Assembly: GCF_000315915.1 (NCBI RefSeq) | Contig: NC_020189.1 | Span: 310,001-374,000 of the forward strand | Reading direction: 5' to 3' | Source: Henningerozyma blattae CBS 6284 | Taxonomy: Eukaryota > Ascomycota > Saccharomycetes > Saccharomycetales > Saccharomycetaceae | DNA length: 64,000 bases | Part shown: piece by piece, positions 31,634-43,900 of the stretch | Numbering within the stretch: the stretch's first letter is position 1 | Layout: every line of letters begins with the position of its first letter | Notes under the pieces: model-generated | Database searches by the model: none | The model's input: the letters and a program-made list of their open reading frames with translations, nothing else | Told to the model about the DNA's origin: nothing | Program-made: the position numbers and the translations under genes

Positions 31634-33838
31634 ATGACTACTAATTTGAACCCCAGACCTTCGATGCTATCTATGGGGAGTAGAGGTGGAAGTAGACCTT
31701 TAAGGCCATGTGATAACTGTACATGTTCTCCTGGGTTATTATCCAGACAAGGTAGAAGATCTACTCTTTTCATGAAACAGTTGGAGAATAACAGAAGAAG
31801 GTCATCTAGAGATTTCTCGAATGGTGGTGCTGGTGGAGATGGTAGTATTTCTGCCTCAGTCTATTCTTCGGATACTTTATGTCAATCGACAAGAGAAATC
31901 AATACTACGAAAAGATTATTGGCCTTGAGAAAACAAATGATTAAACATGACCTTGCATGTTATATTATCCCCAGTGAGGATGAGCATCAATCTGAATATG
32001 TTTCATTAAGAGATCAAAGAAGAGCATTTATCTCTGGATTTTCCGGGTCAGCTGGTGTTGCTTGTGTCACAAGAGACTTATTGAATTTTAACGAGAATGA
32101 TCCTGATGGGAAATGTATTTTAAGTACTGATGGCAGATATTTCAATCAAGCTAGTCAAGAATTGGATTTCAATTGGACTTTGTTAAGACAGGGGGAAGAT
32201 AGTTTGACATGGCAAGAATGGTGTATTAAAGAGGTGGAAGAGATGGCTAAAGGGTTGGCCAAAGGTCGTGTGGCCAAGATTGGTATTGACCCTAAGTTGA
32301 TTAGTTTTGAGCAAGTGAAATTCTTTAATCGGTTGATAAGGGAAAAGTTGGGACCCAATGCAGACGATATCAATGTTCAATTTGTTGCTGTGGAAGATAA
32401 TTTAATCGATTTAATTTGGGATAAGTTTGAAAATATGCCTGAAAAAAAATTGAACGATGTTTTTTTCATGTCATCGGAATATACTGGTGAAGATTTCCAA
32501 TCGAAGAGGAAAAGATTGATGCAAAAGTTTAATAAGGATTATCCAGGTGCTAGTAAATTTGTTGTGGTTGCGTTGGATGAGATATGTTGGTTGTTAAACC
32601 TGCGTGGGTCTGATATTGATTACAATCCTGTCTTTTTTGCTTATTTGTTTTTTAATAACGACGAGACTATTTTGTTTTGTGATAATCCGTTTACTGATGA
32701 ATCTGTCAAAGAATATCTTTCCACCAATGGCGTTGTTGTAAAGCCATATGGTCAAGTGTGGAAGCATTTGGAAGAGATGTCAGTGGAATTCGTTGCTGAA
32801 TTGCAAAAAAATAAACAAAAAAAGGAATATTTGTTGTTACCTGATAATTGTACATGGCAAATAGTTCGTAAGATTGACCAAGCACCTTATAAATTGATTC
32901 ATAGTGTTATTGACGTAATGAAATCTGTCAAGAATGAAACAGAGATTAATAACGCAAGAAGAGCTCAAGTGAAAGATGCAATGGCAATTATCCAATATTT
33001 TGCCTGGTTAGAAGATAGGTTGATCAATCATGAAGCATTATTAGACGAATACCGTGCTGCTGAGAAATTGACTAATATTAGAAGAGCTCAACCCAATTTC
33101 TTGGGTGAATCTTTTGAAACAATCTCATCCACAGGTGCCAATGCTGCAGTAATTCATTATTCTCCGCCAAAGGAAGGTTCCTCGATGATTGATCCGACAA
33201 AGATATACTTGTGTGATTCCGGATCACAATTTATGGAAGGTACCACGGATATCACAAGAACATTGCATTGGGGCAAACCTAGCCAAGAAGAGATTGATAA
33301 TTACACCTACGTGTTGAAGGGTAACCTTGCCTTGGAAAGATTGAAATTCCCCGAGGGCACTTCAGGATACCAAATTGATTGTTTGGCAAGACAATATCTT
33401 TGGACACAAGGGTTAGATTACAAACATGGGACCGGCCATGGGGTAGGTGCTACTTTGAACGTACATGAGGGTCCAATGGGGATTGGGTTCAGACCACATC
33501 TGGTGGAATTCCCACTAGAGGCAGGCAATATCATCACTAATGAGCCTGGTTACTATAAGGATGGCGAGTATGGTATCCGTATTGAAAACGATATGCTAGT
33601 GAGATATGCAGCCCATTTGAACGAATCCAAGCCACCACAAGGTAAGAAATTTTTAGAATTTGAAAATATTACGATGGTTCCATACTGCAAGAAATTGATC
33701 AACACAAAACTCTTGACTGAAGAAGAAAGGCAACAGATTAACGCGCAACATAAGCGGATCTGGCAATCATTGGTCCAATTGTTGCAGCCCACGAGCATCG
33801 CACACAAATGGTTGAAGAGAGAGACATCTATGATTTAA
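31634..33838 (+). CDS. FRA1: Fra1, aminopeptidase P-like repressor of the iron regulon
   Basis: Fra1 works in the cytosol with Fra2 and Grx3/4 to pass mitochondrial iron-sulfur status to Aft1/Aft2. The reading frame extends upstream, but the first ATG is at 31634 (MTTNLNPRPSM), giving 734 residues (yeast about 749). A short Cys-containing N-terminal signature (CDNCTCSPGLLSRQGRRS, near residue 26) is characteristic of Fra1. Two N-terminal creatinase-like domains precede the pita-bread metallopeptidase fold, whose metal-site motifs are all present: DSGSQFMEGTTDITRT near residue 528, HGTGHGVGA near 600 and NEPGYYKDGEYGIRIEND near 635. It runs in the same direction as TPO1, as in S. cerevisiae (YLL029W-YLL028W). 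Confidence 0.95.
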   Translation: MTTNLNPRPSMLSMGSRGGSRPLRPCDNCTCSPGLLSRQGRRSTLFMKQLENNRRRSSRDFSNGGAGGDGSISASVYSSDTLCQSTREINTTKRLLALRKQMIKHDLACYIIPSEDEHQSEYVSLRDQRRAFISGFSGSAGVACVTRDLLNFNENDPDGKCILSTDGRYFNQASQELDFNWTLLRQGEDSLTWQEWCIKEVEEMAKGLAKGRVAKIGIDPKLISFEQVKFFNRLIREKLGPNADDINVQFVAVEDNLIDLIWDKFENMPEKKLNDVFFMSSEYTGEDFQSKRKRLMQKFNKDYPGASKFVVVALDEICWLLNLRGSDIDYNPVFFAYLFFNNDETILFCDNPFTDESVKEYLSTNGVVVKPYGQVWKHLEEMSVEFVAELQKNKQKKEYLLLPDNCTWQIVRKIDQAPYKLIHSVIDVMKSVKNETEINNARRAQVKDAMAIIQYFAWLEDRLINHEALLDEYRAAEKLTNIRRAQPNFLGESFETISSTGANAAVIHYSPPKEGSSMIDPTKIYLCDSGSQFMEGTTDITRTLHWGKPSQEEIDNYTYVLKGNLALERLKFPEGTSGYQIDCLARQYLWTQGLDYKHGTGHGVGATLNVHEGPMGIGFRPHLVEFPLEAGNIITNEPGYYKDGEYGIRIENDMLVRYAAHLNESKPPQGKKFLEFENITMVPYCKKLINTKLLTEEERQQINAQHKRIWQSLVQLLQPTSIAHKWLKRETSMI

Positions 33839-36009
33839 AACGAAAAAATAAAAAGAAAAAAAAATATAATAATAAAAATAATAATAATAGAAAAATGCAG
33901 TTAACTAACGCGTGATTTTAAAGTATGCATGATATAAAAGCATGTACGGGTTATGTAATATAACTGTTTGACCTTACTTTGACTTAAGCTGTTTTTTTTC
34001 TGTTCTTTTACGTTATTTACATTGCTACTTACATACACTTTTAAATATTATATAATTTTATTTGATTTTTTACTTATGTAAACAATGTTAACTTTACACA
34101 AGTAGAGCCTTTTCTCCCTCTCCAGGCTCTTCAGGCCTGTATCTGAAACGGGATAAGAGCCGGCGTATGCCAAGAGAATTATAATTATGATTATAATTAT
34201 AATTAGAGTTAGAATTATAGTTACAGTTATAATTATGGTAATAGTTATAGATGTGGCTAGTTGTGTTTGTGATTACATAGGCTAAATGGAGAACAGTACG
34301 AAAATTATGCTGGTATTACACACCTAAGGTCCATCTATATATTATTATACAACATACAACATACACAACACGTGCAACTATATGGGAAGCGGTGGGGCGT
34401 ATTTGCCCCTGATAGCTGGTTGCTGTGTGGCCGGAACAGCGATGGAAATTCAACGGAGATGCAACGGAGATGCAATGGACGTGTTGCCCGATCAGGCCGA
34501 AAGGGCCCATGGAGCACGAGACACGGCTGGTATCCCGTACGGGATACCAGCCGCGCTATGGGTCCTCCTTTTTCTTTTTTTTCTTAAAAATTTTTTGTAA
34601 AATATGTTTTCATTTTTACATTTACGCTGTCCGTCGTCCGGCACGGCGCTACTGTTTTTGGGTCAGGCCATCTGTTCGAGACTCCAGCAAGGCTATACAA
34701 AAAGACTCTTTAGAAACTGCCATACAAGAGTATACAAGGCTATGCATGAGAGTCTGACCCCCTTTGTAAATTACAATACGATTGCAAGACTATACGATTT
34801 TTGTTTAGAATAGTAGAGAATATAGTAGTGAATAGTTATATAGATCAGTGTAATATAGTATATTACAGTACAATGTCCGCGGCTGTGGTTGCGAGTGGTT
34901 TCGTAACAAGGGGTTGCCTTCTTCAGTTATCGGCCGCACAAAGAAAATAAAAAGTGATAGAGAGGAGGCTTCTGCGACAAGTTCTTCGACAAAAAGGGCA
35001 CGGCCTGTATCCAGACACGGCTGCCCCTGACAAGGCCTGTAAATAACAGATATGGTCTCAATATGGTAAGCGTGTACACACAAACAAGTAAACAATATTA
35101 TAATAAATGTTTATATCTACATTTATGTCAACAACTAGCATATGTAGTCAGTGGCAAGAATAAAAATAATATCGTTGGTATTACTGTAATCATTACGCTC
35201 GTCATTTACTTCCGTATCCTAGCCTCACTATCAATATCAATAGGGCAAACTTAAGATTCTTATGTTGAAAGGATGCCGGAGACTCCAAGATGCACACTGC
35301 ACAACTTTATTGGTTTCTTATATTGATGGACGCATTGAGCAAGAAGCGACCCTGCATGGGATTCTGTTGATTACTACTCAAAGATCAACCTGGGTTATCC
35401 TTTATTGTTGGTCACTTCTGCCATTTTTCTCCCATATTTTTTTTGCTGCTTGCCTTAGGTTCAGATTGAATGCGATAATTGACAAATCGTAATCTGAAAA
35501 TAAGGTATTTATTGGAGCCCATCTGTGTAGATTTTCACACATCTCTTGTCTTCTTCCCTTCCCATTTTCAAGCTTTTTTCACACGTTTTCTTGCTTCTAC
35601 TTCTTTCCTCTTCTATTTTCCAGGACTTCAACTCAAAAGCATTTTTTTGACCCGCCTCGATATAATTATACGCATATACCCTTTTTTTCACTCTACTTAT
35701 CGCAGTATATTATATCATTAACTGTATAACCCTCCGATTGAAGTTTATACGCATTTGTATCAATACATCTCAATCACTCTTACATACTCTACGTTGTTTC
35801 ACTTCGATAATCTTTAATATCTTTTCTAATTCAAGTTCAGTTTAATTTACTCGTTTTTACAAGTTTTTCAATTACAAGTTTTTCAATTCCAGTTTCTTAC
35901 TATTACTTTTCCACTTTCCCATTTCCCATTATTTTTCCTTTTTTATTTTTTCCCTCCGTTTTCCTTCCTCGTTTAGAAACCCGCTAAAAAGTACAACAAT
36001 AGCATCACA
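33839..36009. promoter_or_regulatory. long TPO1 upstream region with GC-rich segments
   Basis: About 2.2 kb. A run of ATTATA-type imperfect repeats lies at 34178-34250. GC-rich segments cover about 34385-34560 and 34620-34760 and contain the 30-bp palindrome listed separately. TCCGCGG at 34876-34882 resembles a Pdr1/Pdr3 site, apt for a drug/polyamine exporter. The last 450 bp before TPO1 are pyrimidine-rich, as is common in yeast 5' leaders. Short frames across the GC-rich part share no features of real proteins. Confidence 0.5.
34524..34553. repeat. perfect 30-bp palindrome upstream of TPO1
   Basis: The left arm CGGCTGGTATCCCGT is followed directly by its exact reverse complement, with no loop. 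The ends carry CGG/CCG, as in sites for zinc-cluster dimers. It lies about 1.46 kb upstream of the TPO1 ATG within a GC-rich segment. Confidence 0.9.
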
Positions 36010-38025
36010 ATGACTCCGCCACATTCTAGCACAATCCCCGAAGAAGACGAAAATGATGAAAATATACCGAATAAAGAATTGCAAGATGATAGCTCATCTA
36101 CTGATTCAGGAAACGAAAGCACTTTGAGTGATCATCACTTCACACAAAATACTAACGGAGATTTATCTACTCCTGAAAAATTCCACAAGACAAGATCAAA
36201 TGGCTCGTCAAACTCCAGCTCAAGAGATGATAACGACACCATCGAAGAAAACGCAGATCTTGGAGATGCACCCATCGATAGACGATTATCCACTAGCAAT
36301 TCAATCCCAGACAGTTCTCTCTCTGCGAGCCATAGTATTGCATCCGTCCCTGTTCCTTTTACACCAGGGGCGGGCGATTTGGAAAGTTTCCAAACCCCAT
36401 TCTATAGAACAAGTACTTTAAACTCTGGTGCGGAATCAAGTACTCATGTCAACAAGAGATTATCAAGAATCTTCACTGGGTCCATTAATGCAAACCCAGA
36501 TTTCAACAGCCCAGACGAGGATTTGGATCTTTTGGATAACGATGCTAAACAAAAAGAAGAAATCGATTATTCAGATATCCCATTGATGGGTGGTGGTAGA
36601 CCTTACCCTCCATTGATTGAAGGCTTGGAAGCCTATGAAGTCACATTTGATGGACCAGATGACCCAATGCATCCCTTCAACTGGCCTCTTTGGAAAAGAT
36701 CTGTCTTGTCCCTCTTGTTATGTTTGGATTGTTTGAACGTTAGTGTTGGTTCTTCCATTTTCAGTTCAGGTATGCCTCAATTGGAAGAGAAATATCATAT
36801 CATCGAAGTCGTTGCCATCTTGGGTGTTACATTATATGTCTTGGGGTTCGCCTTCTCTCCTGTCATTTATGCCCCCTTGAGTGAACTATACGGTCGAAGA
36901 GGTGTCATCGTCATTTCAGCCTTTGGGTTTTCATTATTCCAATTTGCTGTCGCCACGGCTGAAAATATTCAAACCATTATGATTTGTAGATTCTTTGCAG
37001 GTTTCTTGGGTGCAGCTCCCTTCCCAGTCGTCCCTGCAGCTTTTGCTGATATGTTCGATACTAATTTAAGAGGTAAAGCCATTTGTTTATTCTCCATGGG
37101 TGTCTTCTTAGGTCCTGTCATTGCTCCAGTCATGGGTTCTTATATGGCTAAATACACCACATGGAGATGGTTAAACTATTTGGTCGCTTGTACAGGTGCC
37201 TTTTTATTCGTATTATTATTCTTATTTTTCGATGAAACTAATCATCCAACAATCCTGGTCAATAAAGCCAAGGAAATTAGGAAAAAGACTAATAATAAAA
37301 TGATCCGTGCTGCTCATGAAGATGTGGAATTATCCATTAAATTGATTATCAGAGATACCGTCTCAAGACCTATCGTTATGTTATTCACGGAACCAATTTT
37401 ATTATTCATCACCATTTATAACTCTTTTGTCTACGGTATCTTATATCTGATGTTGGAAGCTTATCCTATTGTCTTTGTCGAAGGTTACGGTTACAAGACA
37501 AACGGTATCTTACCTTATTGTTCTTTAATTGTCGGTATGGTTTTATGTTCTACTTTCATTTGGTATATGGAAAAGGATTATTTGCGAAGAGTCGAAAGGA
37601 AGGGAAAATTGGTCCCAGAGGCTCGATTGTATCCGATGATCCCGTCAGGTGTGTTATTCTCAGCAGGTATTCTGTGGTTCTGTTGGACTGGTGCTTGGCA
37701 ACGTAGAATCCATTGGGTGGTTCCAACGATTGCAGGTTCTTTGATTGGGTTCGGTTTGATCGGTATTTTCTTACCATGTTTGAATTACATTATCGAATCG
37801 TACTTGTTATTAACAGCTTCTGCCGTCGCTGCAAACACTTTTATGAGATCCGCTTTCGCAGGTGTTTTCCCATTGTTTGCGGGTTATATGTTCCATAGAA
37901 TGCATATTGAGTGGGCTGGTATGTTATTGGGTTTATTGGCTGCAGGTATGATTCCTGTGCCTTTGATTTTCTTGAAATACGGTCCTGGGTTAAGAAGAAG
38001 ATCAAAGTGGGCTTACAGTGAGTAG
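36010..38025 (+). CDS. TPO1: Tpo1-type polyamine/drug:H+ antiporter (MFS, DHA1 family)
   Basis: Tpo1 is a plasma-membrane major-facilitator protein exporting polyamines and many drugs. The 671-residue product has a long acidic Ser-rich cytosolic N-terminus (about 1-200; yeast Tpo1 is 586 in all), then MGGGRPYPP and the family motif [18 protein letters not shown]. Twelve membrane segments follow from about residue 230, including the MFS signature [10 protein letters not shown] and the TPO/DHA1 stretch [20 protein letters not shown]. It ends KWAYSE, close to yeast. The ATG at 36010 is the first in frame after a pyrimidine-rich leader. Order FRA1-TPO1-ISA1 is conserved. Confidence 0.94.
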   Translation: MTPPHSSTIPEEDENDENIPNKELQDDSSSTDSGNESTLSDHHFTQNTNGDLSTPEKFHKTRSNGSSNSSSRDDNDTIEENADLGDAPIDRRLSTSNSIPDSSLSASHSIASVPVPFTPGAGDLESFQTPFYRTSTLNSGAESSTHVNKRLSRIFTGSINANPDFNSPDEDLDLLDNDAKQKEEIDYSDIPLMGGGRPYPPLIEGLEAYEVTFDGPDDPMHPFNWPLWKRSVLSLLLCLDCLNVSVGSSIFSSGMPQLEEKYHIIEVVAILGVTLYVLGFAFSPVIYAPLSELYGRRGVIVISAFGFSLFQFAVATAENIQTIMICRFFAGFLGAAPFPVVPAAFADMFDTNLRGKAICLFSMGVFLGPVIAPVMGSYMAKYTTWRWLNYLVACTGAFLFVLLFLFFDETNHPTILVNKAKEIRKKTNNKMIRAAHEDVELSIKLIIRDTVSRPIVMLFTEPILLFITIYNSFVYGILYLMLEAYPIVFVEGYGYKTNGILPYCSLIVGMVLCSTFIWYMEKDYLRRVERKGKLVPEARLYPMIPSGVLFSAGILWFCWTGAWQRRIHWVVPTIAGSLIGFGLIGIFLPCLNYIIESYLLLTASAVAANTFMRSAFAGVFPLFAGYMFHRMHIEWAGMLLGLLAAGMIPVPLIFLKYGPGLRRRSKWAYSE

Positions 38026-39818
38026 TCAACTTTTCCCCGCCACATTTTCCTTCCCCTACTACTCCATTAATTTTAATTATATTCTTACCAAGCATTATAT
38101 TCACCGAGTTGCCTCTCCAACTCTTGTTTTACATACTTTTTTTTTCTTTTACACATCTTTCTAACACAAAGAAAATAAATAAAAAAAAAAATAAAACCTA
38201 AAAAAAGAATACATTCAACCAAGGCAAGCTGCTTAGGTTCAGGGACAATCCCATTATGGAATATAAATTTTACAATACAAGATACAAAAATTTTTTGCTC
38301 CTCCACTTCCTCTTTTCCCTAATCTCTCTCCCTTCATACAATTCCTCTTTTTCATTTTCTTATTTTTTTTCACATTTCTTAATCCCACAATTACCTCATT
38401 CCAATTCTTTAAAACACTATATTTATTGTTTACTATTACTATTATTATTCTGCTACTGTTTTTTTCTCTTTTGACTACCTCTACTTGTATGGTTCCTCCA
38501 ACTATTATTCGTCGTTGTTGTTTTTTCTTCTCCTTCCTCTATTTATATTTCTTTCTCACATATCATTATACTAAGCTCATCCAGATGATAACACCGTCAA
38601 GCCACTAACTCACCAAGAGTTTAAATACCAAATTATATATATAGTTCCTTTTTACCCTTTCACCTTATAGTTAGCATAACATCTTATTATTGTTAATTTT
38701 CCTGTTTTTTTTCTGTCTTTCTCTATATAGCATCTACTTCGGACATTCATTATCCGTTATCATTTCCTTATTTGGAAACGCTTTCCGATAGTTCGAATCC
38801 CAGAAAAATTAATCTCAGATTTCTAAAAAAAGAAATTAAGAAAATAAAAAAAATAAAAAACTATTTTACCCGGTTCAAATCCCAGGCGCTGTCCATTTCG
38901 CAATTTTCTCTAAACTCTCAAGGTTATTTGTAACGTTCTTCAATTTCATTGGCTCCCGGATAAATACCCGACCCGGAGAAGTCAGACATGTATCACTCAC
39001 TCTTTTCCAAAATCAATAAGAGTAATTACGCTCTTGGATTATCGTTTATAAAAAGGATGCCTATAAGATGGCTTCACGTTATTTTTAATCTTGTTTAGCT
39101 AACCACATTTTTGGTTTGCTAATTTTTGATTTGTTGGTTGTTTCGTTTGTTGGATCTATTTACAATAAATTATCCTACAACTTTCTCAACCATTCATTGT
39201 GTCTAAGTCACATTTATAAACTTCTATTTTGCTTTCATTTAATATAACATATTGATTTAATAGGAGAAACTCCTTCGTCCGTCGTATATTTTTTTAACCC
39301 ATATTTTCGTTTAATTTTTTTTTTTTACTATTTGTATCCACATCATTGGCATATTTCCCTAATTTTGATTTGATATTTATACTTATAATATAAGCCAATT
39401 ATAAACTAACTTTGTTTTTTTTTTTTGAAGACTAAAAGAAATCCAAAAAAAAAATAAATATTCAGACTTTACATATCTTGCCCTACAATTTCATTTGATG
39501 GTATCACTAAGATATTTAAAATCCCAGCAAGTTCAATATCATCAATATTTGAAAAATATACTCATACTTAACTAGCAAACAATAACAACCCTTCTATTAT
39601 TTATTCATAACCAAATCTTAAAGGTAATTCTCTTTCCCCCCAAATTTACTTTACTATTTATTATCACATATTATTTTAGTTTATAATTTTTTTTCTCCAT
39701 TTTGACATTCCATTCAATTGTTCTTCCAATCTCATACGATTAATATATTACTTTAACGCCCTTATTAATTTAGCCTACTTATAAAAATATCTTCTTTGAC
39801 CAAAATTAAAAAATAAAA
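38026..39818. other. intergenic region TPO1-ISA1
   Basis: About 1.8 kb, T-rich, without a credible ORF. A Reb1 core TTACCCG is at 38866-38872, and a GC-richer patch at about 38940-38985 holds an inverted CCAAT (ATTGG, 38948-38952). Two B-box-like strings were checked for tRNA and rejected. Confidence 0.5.
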
Positions 39819-40784
39819 ATGATATCATATGTGTTGCAAAAGGATACTTCCTCTACATTATATCAGAATTTGTTACGAGTAAATTCCATCAATCAATCAA
39901 GTACTCAGAAACATAGTCAGTTGGTAGTAGGTTTGATTTATAATCAAAATTATTTTTGTAATAGCAATAATAATAATAGACGGTTTCTACAGACTCAAAT
40001 AAATACATCAACTAATATAAATTTAGGTTCCACCGCTACAAATGCTAAGAAGAATACGCATCAATGGAATTTTTTCGCAAACGGTACAACTACAAATGTA
40101 AGAGACGTAAGACCAATGTCTATAGAAGATATTAGATTTAGTAACACCAGCAATAGCAATTCACCAATATTTAAAACTCAAGAAAAAGTTGGTGGAGGAT
40201 CTTTAAAATGGTCGAGTTATAAAATGCCATCAAAGGATATCTTAAAAGATCATTTGAAAAATTACAAATTACAAGAAATAAGACTTCGAACTACTAAAGA
40301 AAAGGAAGTTCAAACTTCAACACCAATACTCGCCACATCTGCACCGTTCGATTCAAGCAACGTAACTAATGAATCTGCGTCTACTATAAATGTAACTACC
40401 AATGCAAACACAACTACAAGTCCAACAAAGAAAAAAAGGAATAGAACTTTAAAGCCTCGTAAAGCTTTAATATCATTAAGTCCAAAGGCAATCTCTCATC
40501 TAAAGACTCTACTGGATCAACCAACTCCAAAACTCATAAGAATAGGAACAAGAAATAGAGGTTGTTCAGGTTTGACGTATGATTTGAAATATATTGATAA
40601 ACCTGATAAATTCGATGAAGTCATTGAACAAAATGGTATTAAAATTGTGATAGATTCAAAAGCTTTATTCAGTGTAGTGGGTAGTGAAATGGATTGGATC
40701 GATGATAAATTGCAATCAAGATTTGTATTCAAAAATCCAAATTCAAAGGGAACTTGTGGCTGTGGTGAAAGTTTCATGATATAA
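39819..40784 (+). CDS. ISA1: Mitochondrial A-type iron-sulfur assembly protein Isa1
   Basis: Isa1 acts with Isa2 and Iba57 in the mitochondrial matrix to form [4Fe-4S] clusters for aconitase, lipoate synthase and biotin synthase. The C-terminal third (about 212-321) is the A-type domain with the three conserved cysteines: Cys249 in NRGCSGLTYDLKY, and Cys313 and Cys315 in GTCGCGESFMI at the extreme end. The N-terminal ~200 residues are poorly conserved, Asn/Thr/Ser-rich and basic early on, consistent with a presequence plus a long linker. The product (321) is longer than yeast Isa1 (about 250). The next S. cerevisiae neighbour, HSP104, is missing here. Confidence 0.94.
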   Translation: MISYVLQKDTSSTLYQNLLRVNSINQSSTQKHSQLVVGLIYNQNYFCNSNNNNRRFLQTQINTSTNINLGSTATNAKKNTHQWNFFANGTTTNVRDVRPMSIEDIRFSNTSNSNSPIFKTQEKVGGGSLKWSSYKMPSKDILKDHLKNYKLQEIRLRTTKEKEVQTSTPILATSAPFDSSNVTNESASTINVTTNANTTTSPTKKKRNRTLKPRKALISLSPKAISHLKTLLDQPTPKLIRIGTRNRGCSGLTYDLKYIDKPDKFDEVIEQNGIKIVIDSKALFSVVGSEMDWIDDKLQSRFVFKNPNSKGTCGCGESFMI

Positions 40785-40956
40785 TATTTATTAATTTCTA
40801 CTTTATTTATTATTAATCCAATTTATTTTATTTAGGATTATTTTTTATTTTATTTTATTCCAATTTATTTATTTATACTATATATTTATTTATTCATTTG
40901 CCTATTTATTCAATTTCTTATTTATCATCATTTCAAACAATTAGGACATTTTTTTA

Positions 40957-43900
40957 TTACCAATGGTGGTATTCCATTAAATATTTATGCATATTTTTCA
41001 TTAATTTCTTGATATCATGTCGAGACACATTTTCTCTTAGAATAACAACTTCCATTGGAGTACGACCATTGAAATATTTCAGTAACTTATTGAAAATCAT
41101 TTGAATGTCAGAGGGTTGATCTTGTATACATTTATATATCCATCTTTTTTCAAGAGCACTAGCTCTTTCAGGTTCTAATATAATCGTATAATCTTTTTCC
41201 ATCTTAGGATCACCGTAATCAAAATTATTCATATCCTCTTCGAATTCAAGATTCTGTAATTTACTACTTGCATCGGCATAAGCAAGTTCTTTATCTATAT
41301 CATTGTATGGCAAATTTAATCTTAAATTTATATGATTATTATTATTATCATTATCATTACTATTATTGTTAGTAAATGTGGAGCGTTCAATTCTTATATC
41401 ATCGTTATCATCTATCATATTATCTTCTTCATTATTACTATTATCCTTATTATTACTAGTTGTTTTACTAATGTTCCCATGATTCTTATTAATTCCTCTG
41501 TTATTAATAACAGCATCTTTTAAAGAACTATTGATATTGTCATCATTTTTGTTAGGAATATTAGTTGTTGTATTTGTAGATGTTACATGATTTGCTATTC
41601 CTCCAGTAGATACATTGTTAACATTCTTATTACTATTCTTAAACCCTTCTCTTTCTAAATCTTCTTCAACTTGCATTTTTACTTGTTTATCAACTCTGAT
41701 ACAAATGAATGTTAATTGTTGATAGACAAATCCATTTCTCAACAACCACGATAATGCTTTCAGATATATTGGTTTATGGTCTTTAGATGGGATGATAATA
41801 CCATATGGTTTAGGTTTACCATTAGATAATAGATTTAAAAAAAGAGGCAAAATTGGTAAAGATGGGAAAGTCTCTTTGAACATATCTTGATATTGGTATA
41901 TTAATGGTTTTTTATTTTCAACTTTGCTATCGGTGCTTTTATTTGAATGATATCTATCATTATTATTATTATTTTCATTATTATCTTTATTATTATAATC
42001 ATTGTAACTTTTCAAGCAATTCTTATTTGTAATTAATAAATCTTTATTACTACCCTGTATTGGAGAAAGTGGTGATATTATATAAGTATTGCGAGAACTG
42101 ATGGGGATTATAACACGAACATACCTCCAATATAATAAATGTAATGTACATGATTTTAATAAATTAATTTTAATACTTTCTCCATTTTCAAGTTCTTTCA
42201 TTCCAAATTCATTGGAATTAAATCGAAATACATCATCAATTAAATATTGATATGATCTCAATGGTAAGGTTGGTTGAATATGTCTTACAATATGGATTAA
42301 TAACACACTAGTTAAATCATCTTGATTACTAGATGTTTCTAGTTTCTTAATGATATTACTGGGCTCATCAAGTGGTAACAATGCATAATCTAATAAGTTA
42401 TTATCGTCATCAAAAAAAGTGTCATATTCATTCTCATTCGCATTATTTGAATTGGAGGTTGGATAATTAATTTGGTTCGTAGTAGCGTTCAATTGATCCA
42501 GTGATGAAGATCTTGCTAAAAACTTGGAATTTAAAATGGAGGTTAAAAACGTTCCCTTCAATACCGGATCTAACTTAAATCTTGGTAAAAATTTCAATTC
42601 ATAATGTATTGGAATTTGTAACGAAATAAATTTTTCATCATTCATTTGTAAACTTGCGATTTCATTCTTTTGTAAACTATCGACACATACTGTCAATGCC
42701 CTTGCTAATGAAGATTTTGTTAAGAGTTTTTTATAAAGATATTTTGTTTTATTTCTTGGACCTTTTAGCATTCTATATGTACGAGAGGTCTTCATTATTG
42801 ATTCCTTTTCCTTTAACATAATATCACATTCTCTTGATACATAAGATGTCTTCGCTTGAGCACTTCTAAGAAATAATGATAATCGGGCTGCAACATTTCG
42901 AAACATATCATTCACTCTTTGGTTATATTCTATTAATGATGGATCCATAATGAAAACAACATGGAACATAGTCATATTATTTTGAAGATCATCTTTACCG
43001 GATTCATCATAGCTTTCCACACTTATTGTATCATTTAATTTAGTGACTAAATCTTTTTCAGTTGTATCACTAATAAATGGTGTTAGATCAGAATTTTCAC
43101 GTCGTCTAGTTATATCTGTATTGGTATTTGCAGTAGTGGAATGATTATTTACGCTACATTTTGTTCCGATACTGCTTGACCTCTTGGATCTACTAGAATG
43201 TTTCTTTTTTTTAGATTTCTTCCAATTCCCTTCTTCATCAACATGAATTGGTAAGCCAAGAAAACAAAATTTATCTATGGTAAACTCAAATTTCGTGTTA
43301 CACATTTCTCTTTCTGGGCTACAAAATTCAGCTACAAATTCTGAATCGAAATCAAATATTTTACTTAAATCTTGAAAAACATCCTCTTCGAAATATCTCT
43401 CAATAAATTTAAAGTCTTCTTTTTCCCAAAATGTTGCCAACTCCTGATCAGATACATATTCTCCACTGTCAACTCTATCAATATCATCATCAGTTGATAA
43501 TAAAAGCTTTGAAGATAATGATATTTTTCTATTTGAATTTTCTTGGTTTATAATATCCAGTAATTTTGTAGCGGCAATTGTAGTATTAGAAGTGGGTGTT
43601 TTAGTCTTTAAAATAGTTGATCCGGATGTATCAGATTTGAAATCATTAGTATTTAATTGGTTTGAGTGTGATTTTTTAAGATCAGTTAATTCATTAGAAT
43701 TCAGTTTAATATTTTTTAAATTTGCGGATATTTCATCATCACCTTCATCATCGGCATATTCATCATCTTGTTCTTGTTGGCTATAAGTATTATTTGTATT
43801 TTGATTATATCGATTATTTATCAAGTTGCTGATAGTTTTTTGAATATTTTTATCATTTTTCTCCAAATTTGTATTATTATTATTAAGGTTTGAATTGGAC

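Noticed and set aside
34316..34813. Several overlapping short frames upstream of TPO1
   Set aside because: They overlap each other on both strands across the palindrome and GC-rich patch and show no protein-like composition.
38785..38890. Two B-box-like strings (AGTTCGAATCC, GGTTCAAATCC) suggesting tRNA genes
   Set aside because: Neither has a pairable T stem, and no matching acceptor or anticodon arm lies upstream.
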